From NCBI GenBank assembly GCA_016124335.1, contig WGNX01000004.1, positions 332,418 to 396,417 of the forward strand: DNA of 64,000 nt, in the 5' to 3' direction. The stretch comes from Alphaproteobacteria bacterium (GTDB lineage Bacteria; Pseudomonadota; Alphaproteobacteria; CACIAM-22H2). Shown one piece after another: positions 18,541-27,466 of this stretch; positions within the stretch are counted from its first letter, which is position 1; every line of letters starts with the position of its first letter. The notes beneath the pieces were generated by a model. The model saw only the letters and a list, made by a program, of their open reading frames with translations. It made no database searches and was not told the origin of the DNA. The position numbers were made by a program, and so were the translations under genes.

Positions 18541-19131
18541 ATGCGCGCGATGAATCCCGAGTCCGGTTCGCGCGCGATTGCCGACCTGATCGCGGCCGAT
18601 CGGGCACGCCTGCGCGTGCTTGCGATGGTCGCCGATCTCGACCTGCCCGACTGCTGGATCGGCGGCGGCTTCGTGCGCTCGCCCGTATGGGATCGGCTTT
18701 CCGGGCGCACGCCGAAATTTCCGGACGGCGATGTCGACGTGCTGTGGTTCGATCGCGAACGCACAAACCCGGAAATCGACACGCAATTGGAGGAACGTCT
18801 CGCCCGGCGCGACCCGCAGCTTGAATGGTCAGTCAAGAACCAGGCGCGCATGCATCTGCGCAACGGCGATGCGCCCTACGCGTCGACCGCCGATGCGATG
18901 CGTCATTGGGTGGAAACGGCAACGGCCGTGGCGGTCCGCCTCGCAGGCGGGGAGATCGAGGTATCGGCGCCCTTCGGCTTCGAAGACCTTTTTTCAATGA
19001 CGGTACGGCCAACGCCCCGCTTCGTCGGCGCAAGGATCGGCGAAGCGGTCGCCCGCCTGCACGCCAAGCGTTGGCTCGACCGCTGGACAAGCCTGACGAT
19101 ATCCGCAGAACTTCGGCGGGCTGGTGCATAG
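18541..19131 (+). CDS. Nucleotidyltransferase-family protein (DUF925-like)
   Basis: A 196-residue protein. CWIGGGFVRSPVWDRL near residue 38 and FPDGDVDVLWFD near 60 form the G-G and D-x-D elements of the nucleotidyltransferase fold found in the NTP_transf_6 group (DUF925). EVSAPFGFEDLFSMTVRPT supplies the conserved C-terminal part. Substrate unknown. GGGGTT precedes the ATG at 18541; the ATG at 18550 is an alternative. The stop codon overlaps the GTG start of the next gene by one base (TAGTG). Confidence 0.8.
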   Translation: MRAMNPESGSRAIADLIAADRARLRVLAMVADLDLPDCWIGGGFVRSPVWDRLSGRTPKFPDGDVDVLWFDRERTNPEIDTQLEERLARRDPQLEWSVKNQARMHLRNGDAPYASTADAMRHWVETATAVAVRLAGGEIEVSAPFGFEDLFSMTVRPTPRFVGARIGEAVARLHAKRWLDRWTSLTISAELRRAGA

Positions 19132-20291
19132 TGGCGACCGTCGGCTCACCCACTCGGATCTTCGCGGCTGCCCTGTCGCTCGTGTTCGGCGCACAGCTCG
19201 GCATTTCGATCTCGCTGCCGTCGCTGCCGACCATCGCGCGCGAACTCGACATGACGGCGCATGCGGCCGAAATGTCGATATCGCTCTACGTCATCGGGAT
19301 CTCGGCATCCCTGCCGTTGTGGGGGGCCGCCAGCGATCGCTGGGGCCGACGCCGCGTGCTGGCGGCGGCGCTGCTGCTGTTCGCGGTGGCGAGCCTTGCC
19401 ATCGCGTTTGCCGAAAATCCCGAAACGTTTCTCTGCTTGCGGCTGGTCGAAGGCATCGGTGCAGGCGGATGCGCCATTTCCGGGCGCATCGTGGTCCGCG
19501 ATAACTGGCAGGATGCCGAGTTCGCGCGGCGCGTGGCCTACCTGTCGCTGTCCTATGTCGTGGCGCTCGGCGGCGGCCAGTTCCTCGGCGCAAGAATGGA
19601 AACGCTCGGCCTCTGGCGGTTCGAATTTGCGCTTCTGTCCCTGCTGCCGCTCGTGGCCGCGCTGGCGCTGCGCGGCGTGCCGCTGGCCGCCGGCAGGCCC
19701 GGCGGGCGGCTTGCCGAGGCTTTCGCCGCTTATCCGGCGTTGCTGCGCATGCCGGCCTTCCTTGCGCCGGCAATGGCAGGCGGGCTCGGCTATGCGGCCC
19801 TGCTGAGCCTTCAGCAGGCGGGCCCCTTCCTTCTCGTCGAACGATTTGGCGAGCCTGCAACGCGCGTGGGCGATGCGGGGCTTGCTGCCGCACTCGCCTA
19901 TTTCGCGGGTTCGCTGGTGGTCGGGCGGCTTGTCGTGCGCACGGGCCAGCACGCGATGCTGCTTGCCGGCTCGGCGTGCGTGCTCGCCGTCGGGCTCGCC
20001 GGGGTGCTGCCGGGTCTTTCCGGGCCGGGAAACGCGCTCGCCTTCATCTCGCTTCTTGCGGGCATCTCGTTCGCGCAGGCGATCCTGTTTCCGCCCAGCT
20101 TCTCGCTTGCGGCAAACGTGCCGGGCGATCATGGCGCACAGGCGACCGCATTTGCCGGGTTCCTGCAACAGACTTTCGCGGCGCTTGCGGCGGCCGCAGT
20201 CGCCCTGCTGCCAAATGACGGCATTCTCGTTCCGGCCACCGCCGCGGCCGGCTTCGGCGCGCTTGCTCTTCTTCTGGCGGCGCGCCGATAG
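19131..20291 (+). CDS. MFS transporter, Bcr/CflA type
   Basis: A 386-residue drug-efflux-like permease: QLGISISLPSLPTIARELDM in helix 1, WGAASDRWGRRRVLAAALLL as the loop motif, and the Bcr/CflA segment RLVEGIGAGGCAISGRIVVR. About twelve helices. The start is a GTG at 19131 that shares its G with the stop of the nucleotidyltransferase gene, indicating translational coupling. The substrate is unknown; family members export drugs or sulfonamides. Confidence 0.88.
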   Translation: MATVGSPTRIFAAALSLVFGAQLGISISLPSLPTIARELDMTAHAAEMSISLYVIGISASLPLWGAASDRWGRRRVLAAALLLFAVASLAIAFAENPETFLCLRLVEGIGAGGCAISGRIVVRDNWQDAEFARRVAYLSLSYVVALGGGQFLGARMETLGLWRFEFALLSLLPLVAALALRGVPLAAGRPGGRLAEAFAAYPALLRMPAFLAPAMAGGLGYAALLSLQQAGPFLLVERFGEPATRVGDAGLAAALAYFAGSLVVGRLVVRTGQHAMLLAGSACVLAVGLAGVLPGLSGPGNALAFISLLAGISFAQAILFPPSFSLAANVPGDHGAQATAFAGFLQQTFAALAAAAVALLPNDGILVPATAAAGFGALALLLAARR

Positions 20292-20297
20292 TTCCGC

Positions 20298-20798
20298 TCA
20301 ACCCGGCTGAAGCTTTTCGAGCCGCGCTTCCAGCTTCTCCACCAGCGCCACGAGCCTGGCGATTTCGGTTTCGCGCATCAGGTCGATTTTCTGGTGGACC
20401 ATCTCGATTTCCAGCTCGGCCTTCAGGTTCACGCTGTAATCGTCCTCGGCGCGCTGGCGGTCGAAGGCCGATGCGCGGTTCTGGCTCATCATGATGATCG
20501 GCGCGGTGTAGGCCGCCTGGAACGACAGCACGAGATTGAGAAGGATGAACGGGTACGGGTCCCACGCCTGTACCCAGGCCGTGACGTTTGCCGCCAGCCA
20601 GCACACCAGGAGGGCGCTCTGTACCAGGATGAAGCGCCACGATCCCACGCCCCCGGTAATCCAGTCGGCGGCACGCGCGCCGAAGGTCGGCGGCGGTGCA
20701 AGTGCAGCGGGGGCCGCGTGCGCATGGCGCTTGCGGCGGCGGCGGCCGCGCAGATCGTGCAGCAGCGAGACATCGGCAGGATCGAGATGGACGGTCAT
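20298..20798 (-). CDS. DUF1003 membrane protein
   Basis: A 166-residue DUF1003 protein: a basic N-terminal stretch, two membrane segments (FILVQSALLVCWLAANVTAW and FILLNLVLSFQAAYTAPIIM), the family motif MMSQNRASAFDRQRAEDDYS, and a C-terminal coiled coil rich in Glu/Leu/Lys. The inner membrane is likely; no function is established for the family. Start at the ATG at 20798. Divergent from the MFS gene at 20891. Confidence 0.92.
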   Translation of the reverse strand: MTVHLDPADVSLLHDLRGRRRRKRHAHAAPAALAPPPTFGARAADWITGGVGSWRFILVQSALLVCWLAANVTAWVQAWDPYPFILLNLVLSFQAAYTAPIIMMSQNRASAFDRQRAEDDYSVNLKAELEIEMVHQKIDLMRETEIARLVALVEKLEARLEKLQPG

Positions 20799-20890
20799 GG
20801 CGGCACTCCGCAGGAGTCGGTACTGCGGAGTATAGCGCCACGCGCGGCACGGGATTGCCGGGCGCGTGAATTCATGGCACCTGTGCCCCC

Positions 20891-22075
20891 GTGCGCCCCG
20901 TCCATTTTTCCTTCTTCGCCAGCCTTTTCCTGTCGCGGCTGGCCGACCAGATCCTTCTCTTTCTCGTCCCGCTCGTCGTCTACCGGATGACCGGCAGCGC
21001 CGCCTGGTCGGGGGCCGCGTTCTTTTTCGAGACACTGCCGCGCTTCCTGTCGTTTCCGGCCTGCGGGATCCTTTGCGATCGGGTGTCGCCGCTGCGCCTG
21101 TTGAGCGTCAGCCAGATTCTGCGTGCACTTGCCTGCCTTGGCGGCATCGCGGGCCATTGGGCGGTCGAAGGCGTGGGCTGGCTCATCGCGCTTTCGGCCG
21201 TCGCGGGCGTGCTCAACACGCAAGGGCGCATGGCACGCGAGGTGATGCTGCCGCAGGTCTTCCGCGAGCGGCGCTACGAGGAAATCGTCGCGCATGCCGA
21301 GATCGCCGACCAGCTCGGCACGATCCTGGGGCCGGTCGCGGGTGCCGCCCTGCTCGATCTGTGGCCGTGGGAGACCGTCGTTGCCGCGGCGGCGGCGATC
21401 TTCCTTTGCGCCGACGTGGCCGTGGCGCTCTGGCGGCGCTTCGCGGCCCCCGTGCTCGCCCCGCCCGAGACCCATCGCAGCCGCTGGATCGGGCCGCTCA
21501 CCACGGCGGCAACCCACGTGCTGCGCCTGCCGGGACTGGCACTCGCGATCCTGCTCACGGCGGCCGTCAATCTCGTGATCGGCGTGACGACCGCGACGTC
21601 CGCCGCGATGGTGGTGGGCACGCTCGCGCGCAGCGATGGCGATTATGCGCTGCTGCAGGCGGCCGGTGCCGTCGCCACCGTGGCGATCCTCTACTTCGTC
21701 ACGCGTACGTCGCTTGCAGTGGGTGCGCTCGGCATGATCTCGACCGTGGCGCTGGTGGCGGGCTGCGCGATGACGGGGCTGGGCGCAGGGGCGGCCGTGT
21801 ACGCGGCGGGCTATCTCGTCGTCATGGGCTTCGACAAGATGTTCAGCGTCTATATCCGCAGCGTGCGCCAGCGAATCATCCCGCCGCGCGATTTCGGCAA
21901 GACGACCGGGCTCGTCATCATGCTCAACAATCTCTCCCAGCCGCTGGCGGGCCTGCTCGTGGCGCTGCTCGCCGGGCCGATCGGCGTCGAGAACACGATC
22001 CTTGCGATGGCGCTGGCCGCCGGGCTTGTCGCGGCCGCGGCATTCGCGGCGATGCGCGCGCGCGGCGTCCCCTAG
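20891..22075 (+). CDS. MFS transporter (enterobactin-exporter-like group)
   Basis: A 394-residue permease with about twelve helices. FFASLFLSRLADQILLFLVP in helix 1 and FPACGILCDRVSPLRLLSVS as the loop motif resemble the MFS_3/EntS branch. It starts with GTG at 20891 and has only a poor ribosome site. It converges on the P460 gene, with the two stops overlapping in a CTAG. Substrate unknown. Confidence 0.8.
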   Translation: MRPVHFSFFASLFLSRLADQILLFLVPLVVYRMTGSAAWSGAAFFFETLPRFLSFPACGILCDRVSPLRLLSVSQILRALACLGGIAGHWAVEGVGWLIALSAVAGVLNTQGRMAREVMLPQVFRERRYEEIVAHAEIADQLGTILGPVAGAALLDLWPWETVVAAAAAIFLCADVAVALWRRFAAPVLAPPETHRSRWIGPLTTAATHVLRLPGLALAILLTAAVNLVIGVTTATSAAMVVGTLARSDGDYALLQAAGAVATVAILYFVTRTSLAVGALGMISTVALVAGCAMTGLGAGAAVYAAGYLVVMGFDKMFSVYIRSVRQRIIPPRDFGKTTGLVIMLNNLSQPLAGLLVALLAGPIGVENTILAMALAAGLVAAAAFAAMRARGVP

Positions 22076-22749
22076 CTGCCCACGCGCTGGCGCGGCGGCA
22101 CGAAGAACAGGAAATCCTGCACCTGCGCCGATTTGTGGCAGCCCGCGCAGAAGGCGACCTTTGCGGCATCACGACCGCCGCTTTCGCCCATCAGCGCACC
22201 ATCGGGCGCCGTCACGGCAAAACGCCAGTCGTCGGTCGTGCGGTCGTAGCCTTGCGCCATGCGCTCCATCACGAAGACGGGCCCTGCCGACACGTTGCCG
22301 TCGGCGGCCACGCGGAAGCTGCGCTTGAGGATCGCGGCGCCCTGCGGCAGGCGCGCCCCCTTCTCGTACTTGAGATATTCCGCCGCCGCCGCGTTGGCGA
22401 AGACCTGCAGGAACATCCCGTGTTCGGAGGCCATATAGGTGCGTGAGGCCGGCCGCCAGCCGCGCGTCGTGCGGATCGTGGCGTCGGCCGAGCGCGCGAT
22501 CGCCGCGTCGAGCGCCGGGCCAAGGCAGTTCGCCACCGCCTCGATCTCGCCCGACGACATCAGCACCAGCGGCGGATTGCCGAGCCCGCCCAGCGCATCC
22601 ATCGGCACCGTGCGGCCGGCCGCGACATCCTCGGCGACCCGGGCAACCCGGCAGCGCTTGTCGACGAGTTCGTCCTTGGGCGCAGCCGCGCAGCCGGCCA
22701 GGACAAAAACGGCACCCGCAAGTGACACAATGCGTGCAATGACCCCCAT
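22072..22749 (-). CDS. Cytochrome P460-type lipoprotein
   Basis: A 225-residue secreted protein. The signal peptide ends in the lipobox LAGCAAAP, so a lipid-anchored protein is expected. The mature part ends with FCAGCHKSAQVQDFLFF, a CxxCH haem-attachment motif followed by the short C-terminus typical of the cytochrome P460 family, whose characterised members oxidise hydroxylamine or related small molecules. MERMAQGYDRTTDDWRFAVT is the conserved stretch before the haem. No ammonia-oxidation gene is nearby, so the substrate is open. Confidence 0.82.
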   Translation of the reverse strand: MGVIARIVSLAGAVFVLAGCAAAPKDELVDKRCRVARVAEDVAAGRTVPMDALGGLGNPPLVLMSSGEIEAVANCLGPALDAAIARSADATIRTTRGWRPASRTYMASEHGMFLQVFANAAAAEYLKYEKGARLPQGAAILKRSFRVAADGNVSAGPVFVMERMAQGYDRTTDDWRFAVTAPDGALMGESGGRDAAKVAFCAGCHKSAQVQDFLFFVPPRQRVGS

Positions 22750-22891
22750 CGGTCCCCCCGGCTCCCCTCGGCAGTTCGGCCCGCCGCCCGCGAAGGTTTC
22801 ACCCGCGGCCCGCATACGGAATTCGGATGCGGACAGAATCGTTGGCTTGCGGCAGACTGTATCCTAGCAAATTCCCGCCGGAGGGATCGCC

Positions 22892-23731
22892 ATGTGCCGC
22901 TGGCTGGCCTATTCGGGCCGACCGCTCTATCTCGAGGACTTCCTTTTCAAGCCCGAGAACTCGCTCATCAACCAGTCGCTCCATGCGCGAAAAGGGCACG
23001 TGGCCACCAACGGCGACGGGTTCGGCGTGGGCTGGTACGGCGACCGGGACGAACCGGGCCTTTTCCGCGACATCCGTCCGGCCTGGAACGACGAGAACCT
23101 GCGCTCGATCGCCGAGCAGATCCGCACCGGACATTTCTTCGCCCATGTGCGTGCGTCGACCGGCACGTCGATCAGCCGCGCCAACTGCCACCCCTTCCAG
23201 CACGGGCGCTGGATGTTCATGCATAACGGCCAGATCGGCGGCTTCGACCGCGTGGCGCGCGAACTCGATTTCGCCATCGCGCCCGAATATTACCGCGTGC
23301 GCAAGGGCACGACCGACAGCGAAACGATCTTCCTCTTGATGCTCACCTACGGCCTCGAGCGCGACCCGGAATATGCGCTCGCGCGCACGCTGGGCAAGGT
23401 GGTGGAGTGCGTCGAGAAGGCCGGCTGCGTCGATCCGTTCCGCTTCACCGCCTGCTTCACCGACGGCAGGCGCATCTTCGCAGCGCGCTTTTCCACCGAT
23501 GGCGCGTCGCCCACGCTTTTCTACGGCTGCGGATCTGGCATCCGCGCGGCGGCCGGCGGCGCCTGCTCCGACAGCGCGGGCGGCGAGGATTCGCTGCTCG
23601 TGCTGTCCGAGCCGCTCGACACCGACGTGCAGCACTGGACGGCGGTGGGCGAGAGTTCCATGCTCGTCGTCGAGAACGGCCGCGTGGACGTCAAGGCGCT
23701 GAAGCCGGTGGCCGCACGCGCGGCCGCATAA
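22892..23731 (+). CDS. Class II glutamine amidotransferase (YafJ-like)
   Basis: A 279-residue Ntn-hydrolase. After Met removal Cys2 (MCRWLAYSG) becomes the N-terminal nucleophile. The motifs GDGFGVGWYGDRDEPGLF, GHFFAHVRASTGTSISRANC and HNGQIGGFDR are those of the GATase_4 group. GGAGG precedes the ATG. It resembles YafJ and EgtC; no other ergothioneine gene is here, so EgtC is not supported. The glutathione transferase gene follows after 12 bp and is probably co-transcribed. Confidence 0.9.
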   Translation: MCRWLAYSGRPLYLEDFLFKPENSLINQSLHARKGHVATNGDGFGVGWYGDRDEPGLFRDIRPAWNDENLRSIAEQIRTGHFFAHVRASTGTSISRANCHPFQHGRWMFMHNGQIGGFDRVARELDFAIAPEYYRVRKGTTDSETIFLLMLTYGLERDPEYALARTLGKVVECVEKAGCVDPFRFTACFTDGRRIFAARFSTDGASPTLFYGCGSGIRAAAGGACSDSAGGEDSLLVLSEPLDTDVQHWTAVGESSMLVVENGRVDVKALKPVAARAAA

Positions 23732-23743
23732 AAGGGAGAAAAC

Positions 23744-24364
23744 ATGCTCGTCGTCTACGGTCGCGGAAGTTCGTCCAACGTCCAGAAGGTCCTCTGGCTT
23801 CTCGAGGAAATCGGCCTGCCCTATTCCTCCGCCCACGTCGTGCCGCCCGGCAAGGCGAAGGAGAGCGAGGAATACAAGAAGCTCAATCCCAACGGCCTGA
23901 TCCCGACCATCGACGAGGACGGTTTCATCCTGTGGGAATCGAACGCGATCGTGCGCTATCTCGCGGCCAAGCACGCCAATGGCACGATCTACCCGGCCGA
24001 CCTGCGCGTGCGCGCGGACAGCGACCGCTGGATGGACTGGCAGGCGACCGTGCTTGCCCCGCAGATCGCCGTCGTGCTGCTTCAGAAGGTGCGAACGCCG
24101 CCGGAAAAACGCGACGAAGCAGTGCTCGCCGCCGCCTGCCAGTTCGCACGCGACAAGGCGGGCGTGCTCGACGCCGCCCTCGCCGGCCGCAATTATCTGG
24201 CGGGATCGACCTTCACGATGGGCGATATCGCCGTGGGCCAGTGGATGTGGCGCTACGCGAGCCTCGTGCCCGACCGGCCCAAGCACGCGAACCTCGAGGC
24301 GTGGTACGCGCGCCTGCAGGAACGCCCGGCCTTCCGCAAGATCGTGATGACGCCGCTGGTCTAG
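23744..24364 (+). CDS. Glutathione S-transferase family protein
   Basis: A 206-residue GST: thioredoxin-like domain MLVVYGRGSSSNVQKVLWLL with a Ser-rich active-site turn, cis-proline region NPNGLIPTIDEDGFILWES, then an all-helical domain from about residue 85 with YLAGSTFTMGDIAVGQWMW. Cytosolic detoxification or conjugation is the family role; the substrate is unknown. AAAGGGAG precedes the ATG. Its stop overlaps that of the hydrolase gene in a CTAG. Confidence 0.9.
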   Translation: MLVVYGRGSSSNVQKVLWLLEEIGLPYSSAHVVPPGKAKESEEYKKLNPNGLIPTIDEDGFILWESNAIVRYLAAKHANGTIYPADLRVRADSDRWMDWQATVLAPQIAVVLLQKVRTPPEKRDEAVLAAACQFARDKAGVLDAALAGRNYLAGSTFTMGDIAVGQWMWRYASLVPDRPKHANLEAWYARLQERPAFRKIVMTPLV

Positions 24365-25062
24365 GCCATCAGCCAGCGGCGCATGGCGTCGTTGACCGCT
24401 TCGGGCTTTTCCATCGGCGAAAGATGGCCGCACTCGTCGAGGACGCGCAGCTGCGCGTCGGGAATGTCGGCGGCCATTTCCTGACTCAATGCCAGCGGCG
24501 TCGCCTCGTCCTCGCGCCCGCACAGCACCAGTGTCGGGCACGCGATTTCCGACAGCAGCGGCCGGCTGTCGGGCCGCTCCATGATCGCGTTCACCTGGCG
24601 GCAGAAATTGTCGGCACCCACGCGCAGCGTCATCTCGTGCACGCGCTGGGATAGGCCCGCATCGCGCGCGATCGACTTGGGGCTCACCCAGTTCGTGATC
24701 AGCTGCGGCGTGACGCCCTTGAACTTGCCGCGCTTGGCATGCGCCACGAACATCCTGCGCTTGCGCAGCTGCTCGGGCGTGTCGGCGCGCGCGGAGGTGT
24801 CAAGCAGCGCCAGCCGTTCCACGCGCGTCGCCGCCCGGCGCATGATCTCGAAGGCGAGATAGCCGCCCATCGACAGCGCGGCCAGTGCAAAGCGCGCGGG
24901 CGCGCGGGCTAGAACGCGCTCGGCCATCTCGGCGAAGCTGTCGGCGTTGGTCAGGTCGGCGACCTCGATCTCGGCCAGATCGGCAAGGCCCGTGATCTGG
25001 TCGCGCCATAGCTCGCGATCGCAGATCAGGCCCGGAAGAAGGACGAGCGGGATGCGGCTCAT
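24361..25062 (-). CDS. Alpha/beta hydrolase
   Basis: A 233-residue alpha/beta hydrolase with a complete triad: nucleophile Ser in LAALSMGGYLAF, Asp in LVLCGREDEATP and His in DECGHLSPMEKPE. LVLLPGLICDRELWRDQ forms the oxyanion side. The substrate cannot be predicted. Its ATG at 25062 overlaps the stop of the isochorismatase-like gene by 4 bp, so the two are translationally coupled. Confidence 0.9.
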   Translation of the reverse strand: MSRIPLVLLPGLICDRELWRDQITGLADLAEIEVADLTNADSFAEMAERVLARAPARFALAALSMGGYLAFEIMRRAATRVERLALLDTSARADTPEQLRKRRMFVAHAKRGKFKGVTPQLITNWVSPKSIARDAGLSQRVHEMTLRVGADNFCRQVNAIMERPDSRPLLSEIACPTLVLCGREDEATPLALSQEMAADIPDAQLRVLDECGHLSPMEKPEAVNDAMRRWLMA

Positions 25063-25601
25063 TTGATCAGCGCCGAGATTTCCCTGAACTCGGGCGTGCC
25101 CGCGCGCCCCAGCCACTCGAACAGCACCATCTCGACGCTCGCCAGCGTCACGCCCTCGGCGCGCAGCCGGTCGGCGGCGAGCGCACGGTCCCCCTCGCGG
25201 CGCGAACTCGTCGCGTCCCACGCGACCGCGATCTCGTAGCCCAGCGCACGAAAGCCGATCGCCGTCTGCAGCACGCAGACATGGCTTTCGATCCCGCACA
25301 GCACGAGCTGGCGGCGCCCGAGTTCGCCCACGCGCGCCACGATCCCGGAATCGCCCGCACAGCTGAACGCGTTCTTTTCCAGCACCGCCCCCGCCGGCGT
25401 CAGGGCGGCGATTTCTGGCACGCTCGGCCCCAGCCCCTTCGGGTACTGCTCGGAGACCAGGATCGGCGTGCCCAGCCGCGCGCCCGCGATCATCAGCTTG
25501 GACGCGTTGGCGACCACCGCCTCGGGTGCCGCCATGGCCGGCAGCAGGCGGGACTGGATATCGATGACCAGCAGTGCGGATTGTTCGGCTTGGATCAGCA
25601 T
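25059..25601 (-). CDS. Isochorismatase-family cysteine hydrolase
   Basis: A 180-residue hydrolase with the Asp-Lys-Cys triad visible: LLVIDIQSRLLPAM (Asp), VLEKNAFSCAGDSG (Lys) and LCGIESHVCVLQTA (Cys). It resembles the YcaC/ISOC group; no siderophore genes surround it, so a true isochorismatase role is unlikely. Start at the ATG at 25601. First gene of a coupled pair with the hydrolase. Confidence 0.9.
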   Translation of the reverse strand: MLIQAEQSALLVIDIQSRLLPAMAAPEAVVANASKLMIAGARLGTPILVSEQYPKGLGPSVPEIAALTPAGAVLEKNAFSCAGDSGIVARVGELGRRQLVLCGIESHVCVLQTAIGFRALGYEIAVAWDATSSRREGDRALAADRLRAEGVTLASVEMVLFEWLGRAGTPEFREISALIK

Positions 25602-25661
25602 GTTGGGCGCCAACCTAGCCCCGCGTTTTCCGTATGCCAACCCTCGGAAGCCCGGTATTCC

Positions 25662-25689
25662 TTGACTTCCCCGGCTAAAAGCCTATTTT
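25662..25689 (+). promoter_or_regulatory. Promoter of the DEAD-box helicase gene
   Basis: TTGACT (25662-25667), a 16-bp spacer and TATTTT (25684-25689). A start near 25696 leaves a leader of about 170 nt before the helicase ATG. Confidence 0.55.
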
Positions 25690-25864
25690 CCCACCGTTGC
25701 CAAGGGTTTTTGTGCAACTGCGAAGGAACGCCGCAAGCCGCGTTCCGTCTGTGGCTTGCGCCGATCCTTGCGAGGACGGTTTGGCAAGCCGGCCGCGGGC
25801 AAGAGGCACGCGGCGCGCCGTCGAAGCGGACAAGCGGCGCCGAACCGAAAGAAGACATCGAAAA

Positions 25865-27430
25865 ATGGAATTCAAGGATTTGGGCCTGTCGGAGCCGGTG
25901 CTCCAGGCCATCGCGGACGCGGGCTATACGACACCCACGCCGATTCAGGAAAAAGCAATCCCCTGGGTACAGATGGGCCGCGACGTTCTGGGCTGCGCCC
26001 AGACCGGCACCGGCAAGACCGCCGGCTTCACGCTGCCGATGATCGACGCGTTGAGCCAGGGCCGCGCCAAGGCGCGCATGCCGCGCTCGCTGATCCTGGA
26101 GCCGACGCGCGAACTGGCCGCCCAGGTGGCCGAGAACTTCGACAAGTACGGCAAGTACCTCAAGCTCACCAAGGCGCTGCTGATCGGCGGCGTCTCGATG
26201 GACGAGCAGGAGAAAGCGCTCGACCGCGGCGTCGACGTGCTGATCGCCACGCCCGGCCGCCTGATGGACCTGTTCGACCGCGGCCGCATCCTGCTGCACG
26301 ACGTCAAGATCCTCGTGATCGACGAAGCCGACCGCATGCTCGACATGGGCTTCATCCCCGACGTCGAGCGCATCGTCTCGCTGCTGCCGCCCCTGCGCCA
26401 GACGCTGTTCTTCTCCGCCACGATGGCGCCGGAAATCCGCAAGCTCGCCGACAAGTTCCTCACCAATCCCAAGGAAGTCGCCGTCTCGGCGCCCGCCGCC
26501 ACGGCCGATACCGTCCTTCAGGGCATCGTCACGGTGGCCGAGCGCGAGAAGCGCGAGACGCTGCGCCGGCTCGTCAAGGCCGAGCAGATCAAGAACGCGC
26601 TCGTCTTCTGCAACCGCAAGCGCGACGTCGACATCCTGTGGAAGTCGCTCAAGCGCCACGGCTTCTCGGTCGGGGCACTTCACGGCGACATGGACCAGGC
26701 CACGCGCACCGAAACGCTCGAAGGCTTCAAGAAGGGCGACGTGCAGATCCTGTGCTGCTCGGACGTGGCCGCACGCGGCCTCGACATCGGCGGCCTGTCG
26801 CACGTGTTCAATTTCGACGTGCCGATCAACGCCGAGGATTACGTCCACCGCATCGGCCGCACCGGTCGCGCGGGCCGTTCGGGCGTGGCCTACACGATCG
26901 CCACGCCGGACGATTCCAAGTTCATCCACGCCATCGAACGCCTGATCGGCAAGAAGATCCCGCCGCTCGCCGTCGAGGGTTTCGAAGCGCCGGTCGCCGA
27001 CCCGAACGCCCCCCCGGTCGAGAGCGAGCGCGAGCATCGCGGCGGCCGCGAACGCGGCGGCCGTGGCGGTCGCGGCGGACGCGGCCGTGGCCGGGATCGT
27101 GGCGAACGTGCACCCGCACCCGCAAACGAATCGCGCCCGGAAGAAATGCCGGCCGTTGCCGGATCGGGCTGGGGTCCGTCGACCGAAGCGCCAGCCGAAC
27201 AGCCGCCGGCCGAAATGGCCGCACGCACCGAACCGGCGCCGCGCGCCGAACGTGCGCCGCGGGCCCAACGCCCCGCGCGTCAGGAACGCGCCGAACGCCC
27301 TGCGCCTGCACCCGTGCCGCTGCCGCGGCGCGAGCCGCAGCCGATGGGTGCGGGAAATCCGGCGGGCCGCGGCTTCGACGAGGATGGCGTGCCCGCCTTC
27401 CTGTTGCGTGGACGCCGCGCGGCCGGTTAA
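25865..27430 (+). CDS. DEAD-box RNA helicase (RhlE-like)
   Basis: A 521-residue ATP-dependent RNA helicase. Q-motif PTPIQEKAIP, motif I AQTGTGKTAGF, Ia PTRELAAQV, Ib TPGRLMDL, II IDEADRMLDMGF, III FFSATM, V CCSDVAARGLDIGG and VI HRIGRTGRAGR are all present. From about residue 380 a low-complexity tail follows, first RGG-like (RGGRGGRGRGRDRGE) and then Pro/Ala/Glu/Arg-rich, typical of RNA-binding tails. The ATG at 25865 lies behind AAAGAAG. The long leader suggests post-transcriptional or cold-related control, which I cannot prove. Confidence 0.95.
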   Translation: MEFKDLGLSEPVLQAIADAGYTTPTPIQEKAIPWVQMGRDVLGCAQTGTGKTAGFTLPMIDALSQGRAKARMPRSLILEPTRELAAQVAENFDKYGKYLKLTKALLIGGVSMDEQEKALDRGVDVLIATPGRLMDLFDRGRILLHDVKILVIDEADRMLDMGFIPDVERIVSLLPPLRQTLFFSATMAPEIRKLADKFLTNPKEVAVSAPAATADTVLQGIVTVAEREKRETLRRLVKAEQIKNALVFCNRKRDVDILWKSLKRHGFSVGALHGDMDQATRTETLEGFKKGDVQILCCSDVAARGLDIGGLSHVFNFDVPINAEDYVHRIGRTGRAGRSGVAYTIATPDDSKFIHAIERLIGKKIPPLAVEGFEAPVADPNAPPVESEREHRGGRERGGRGGRGGRGRGRDRGERAPAPANESRPEEMPAVAGSGWGPSTEAPAEQPPAEMAARTEPAPRAERAPRAQRPARQERAERPAPAPVPLPRREPQPMGAGNPAGRGFDEDGVPAFLLRGRRAAG

Positions 27431-27466
27431 CTGGCCGGACCGGCACCGCTACGGGAGAACGCGAAC

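Noticed and set aside
22892-23731. EgtC (ergothioneine biosynthesis) identity for the amidotransferase
   Set aside because: No egtB, egtD or egtE is nearby and the sequence fits the general YafJ-like group equally well.
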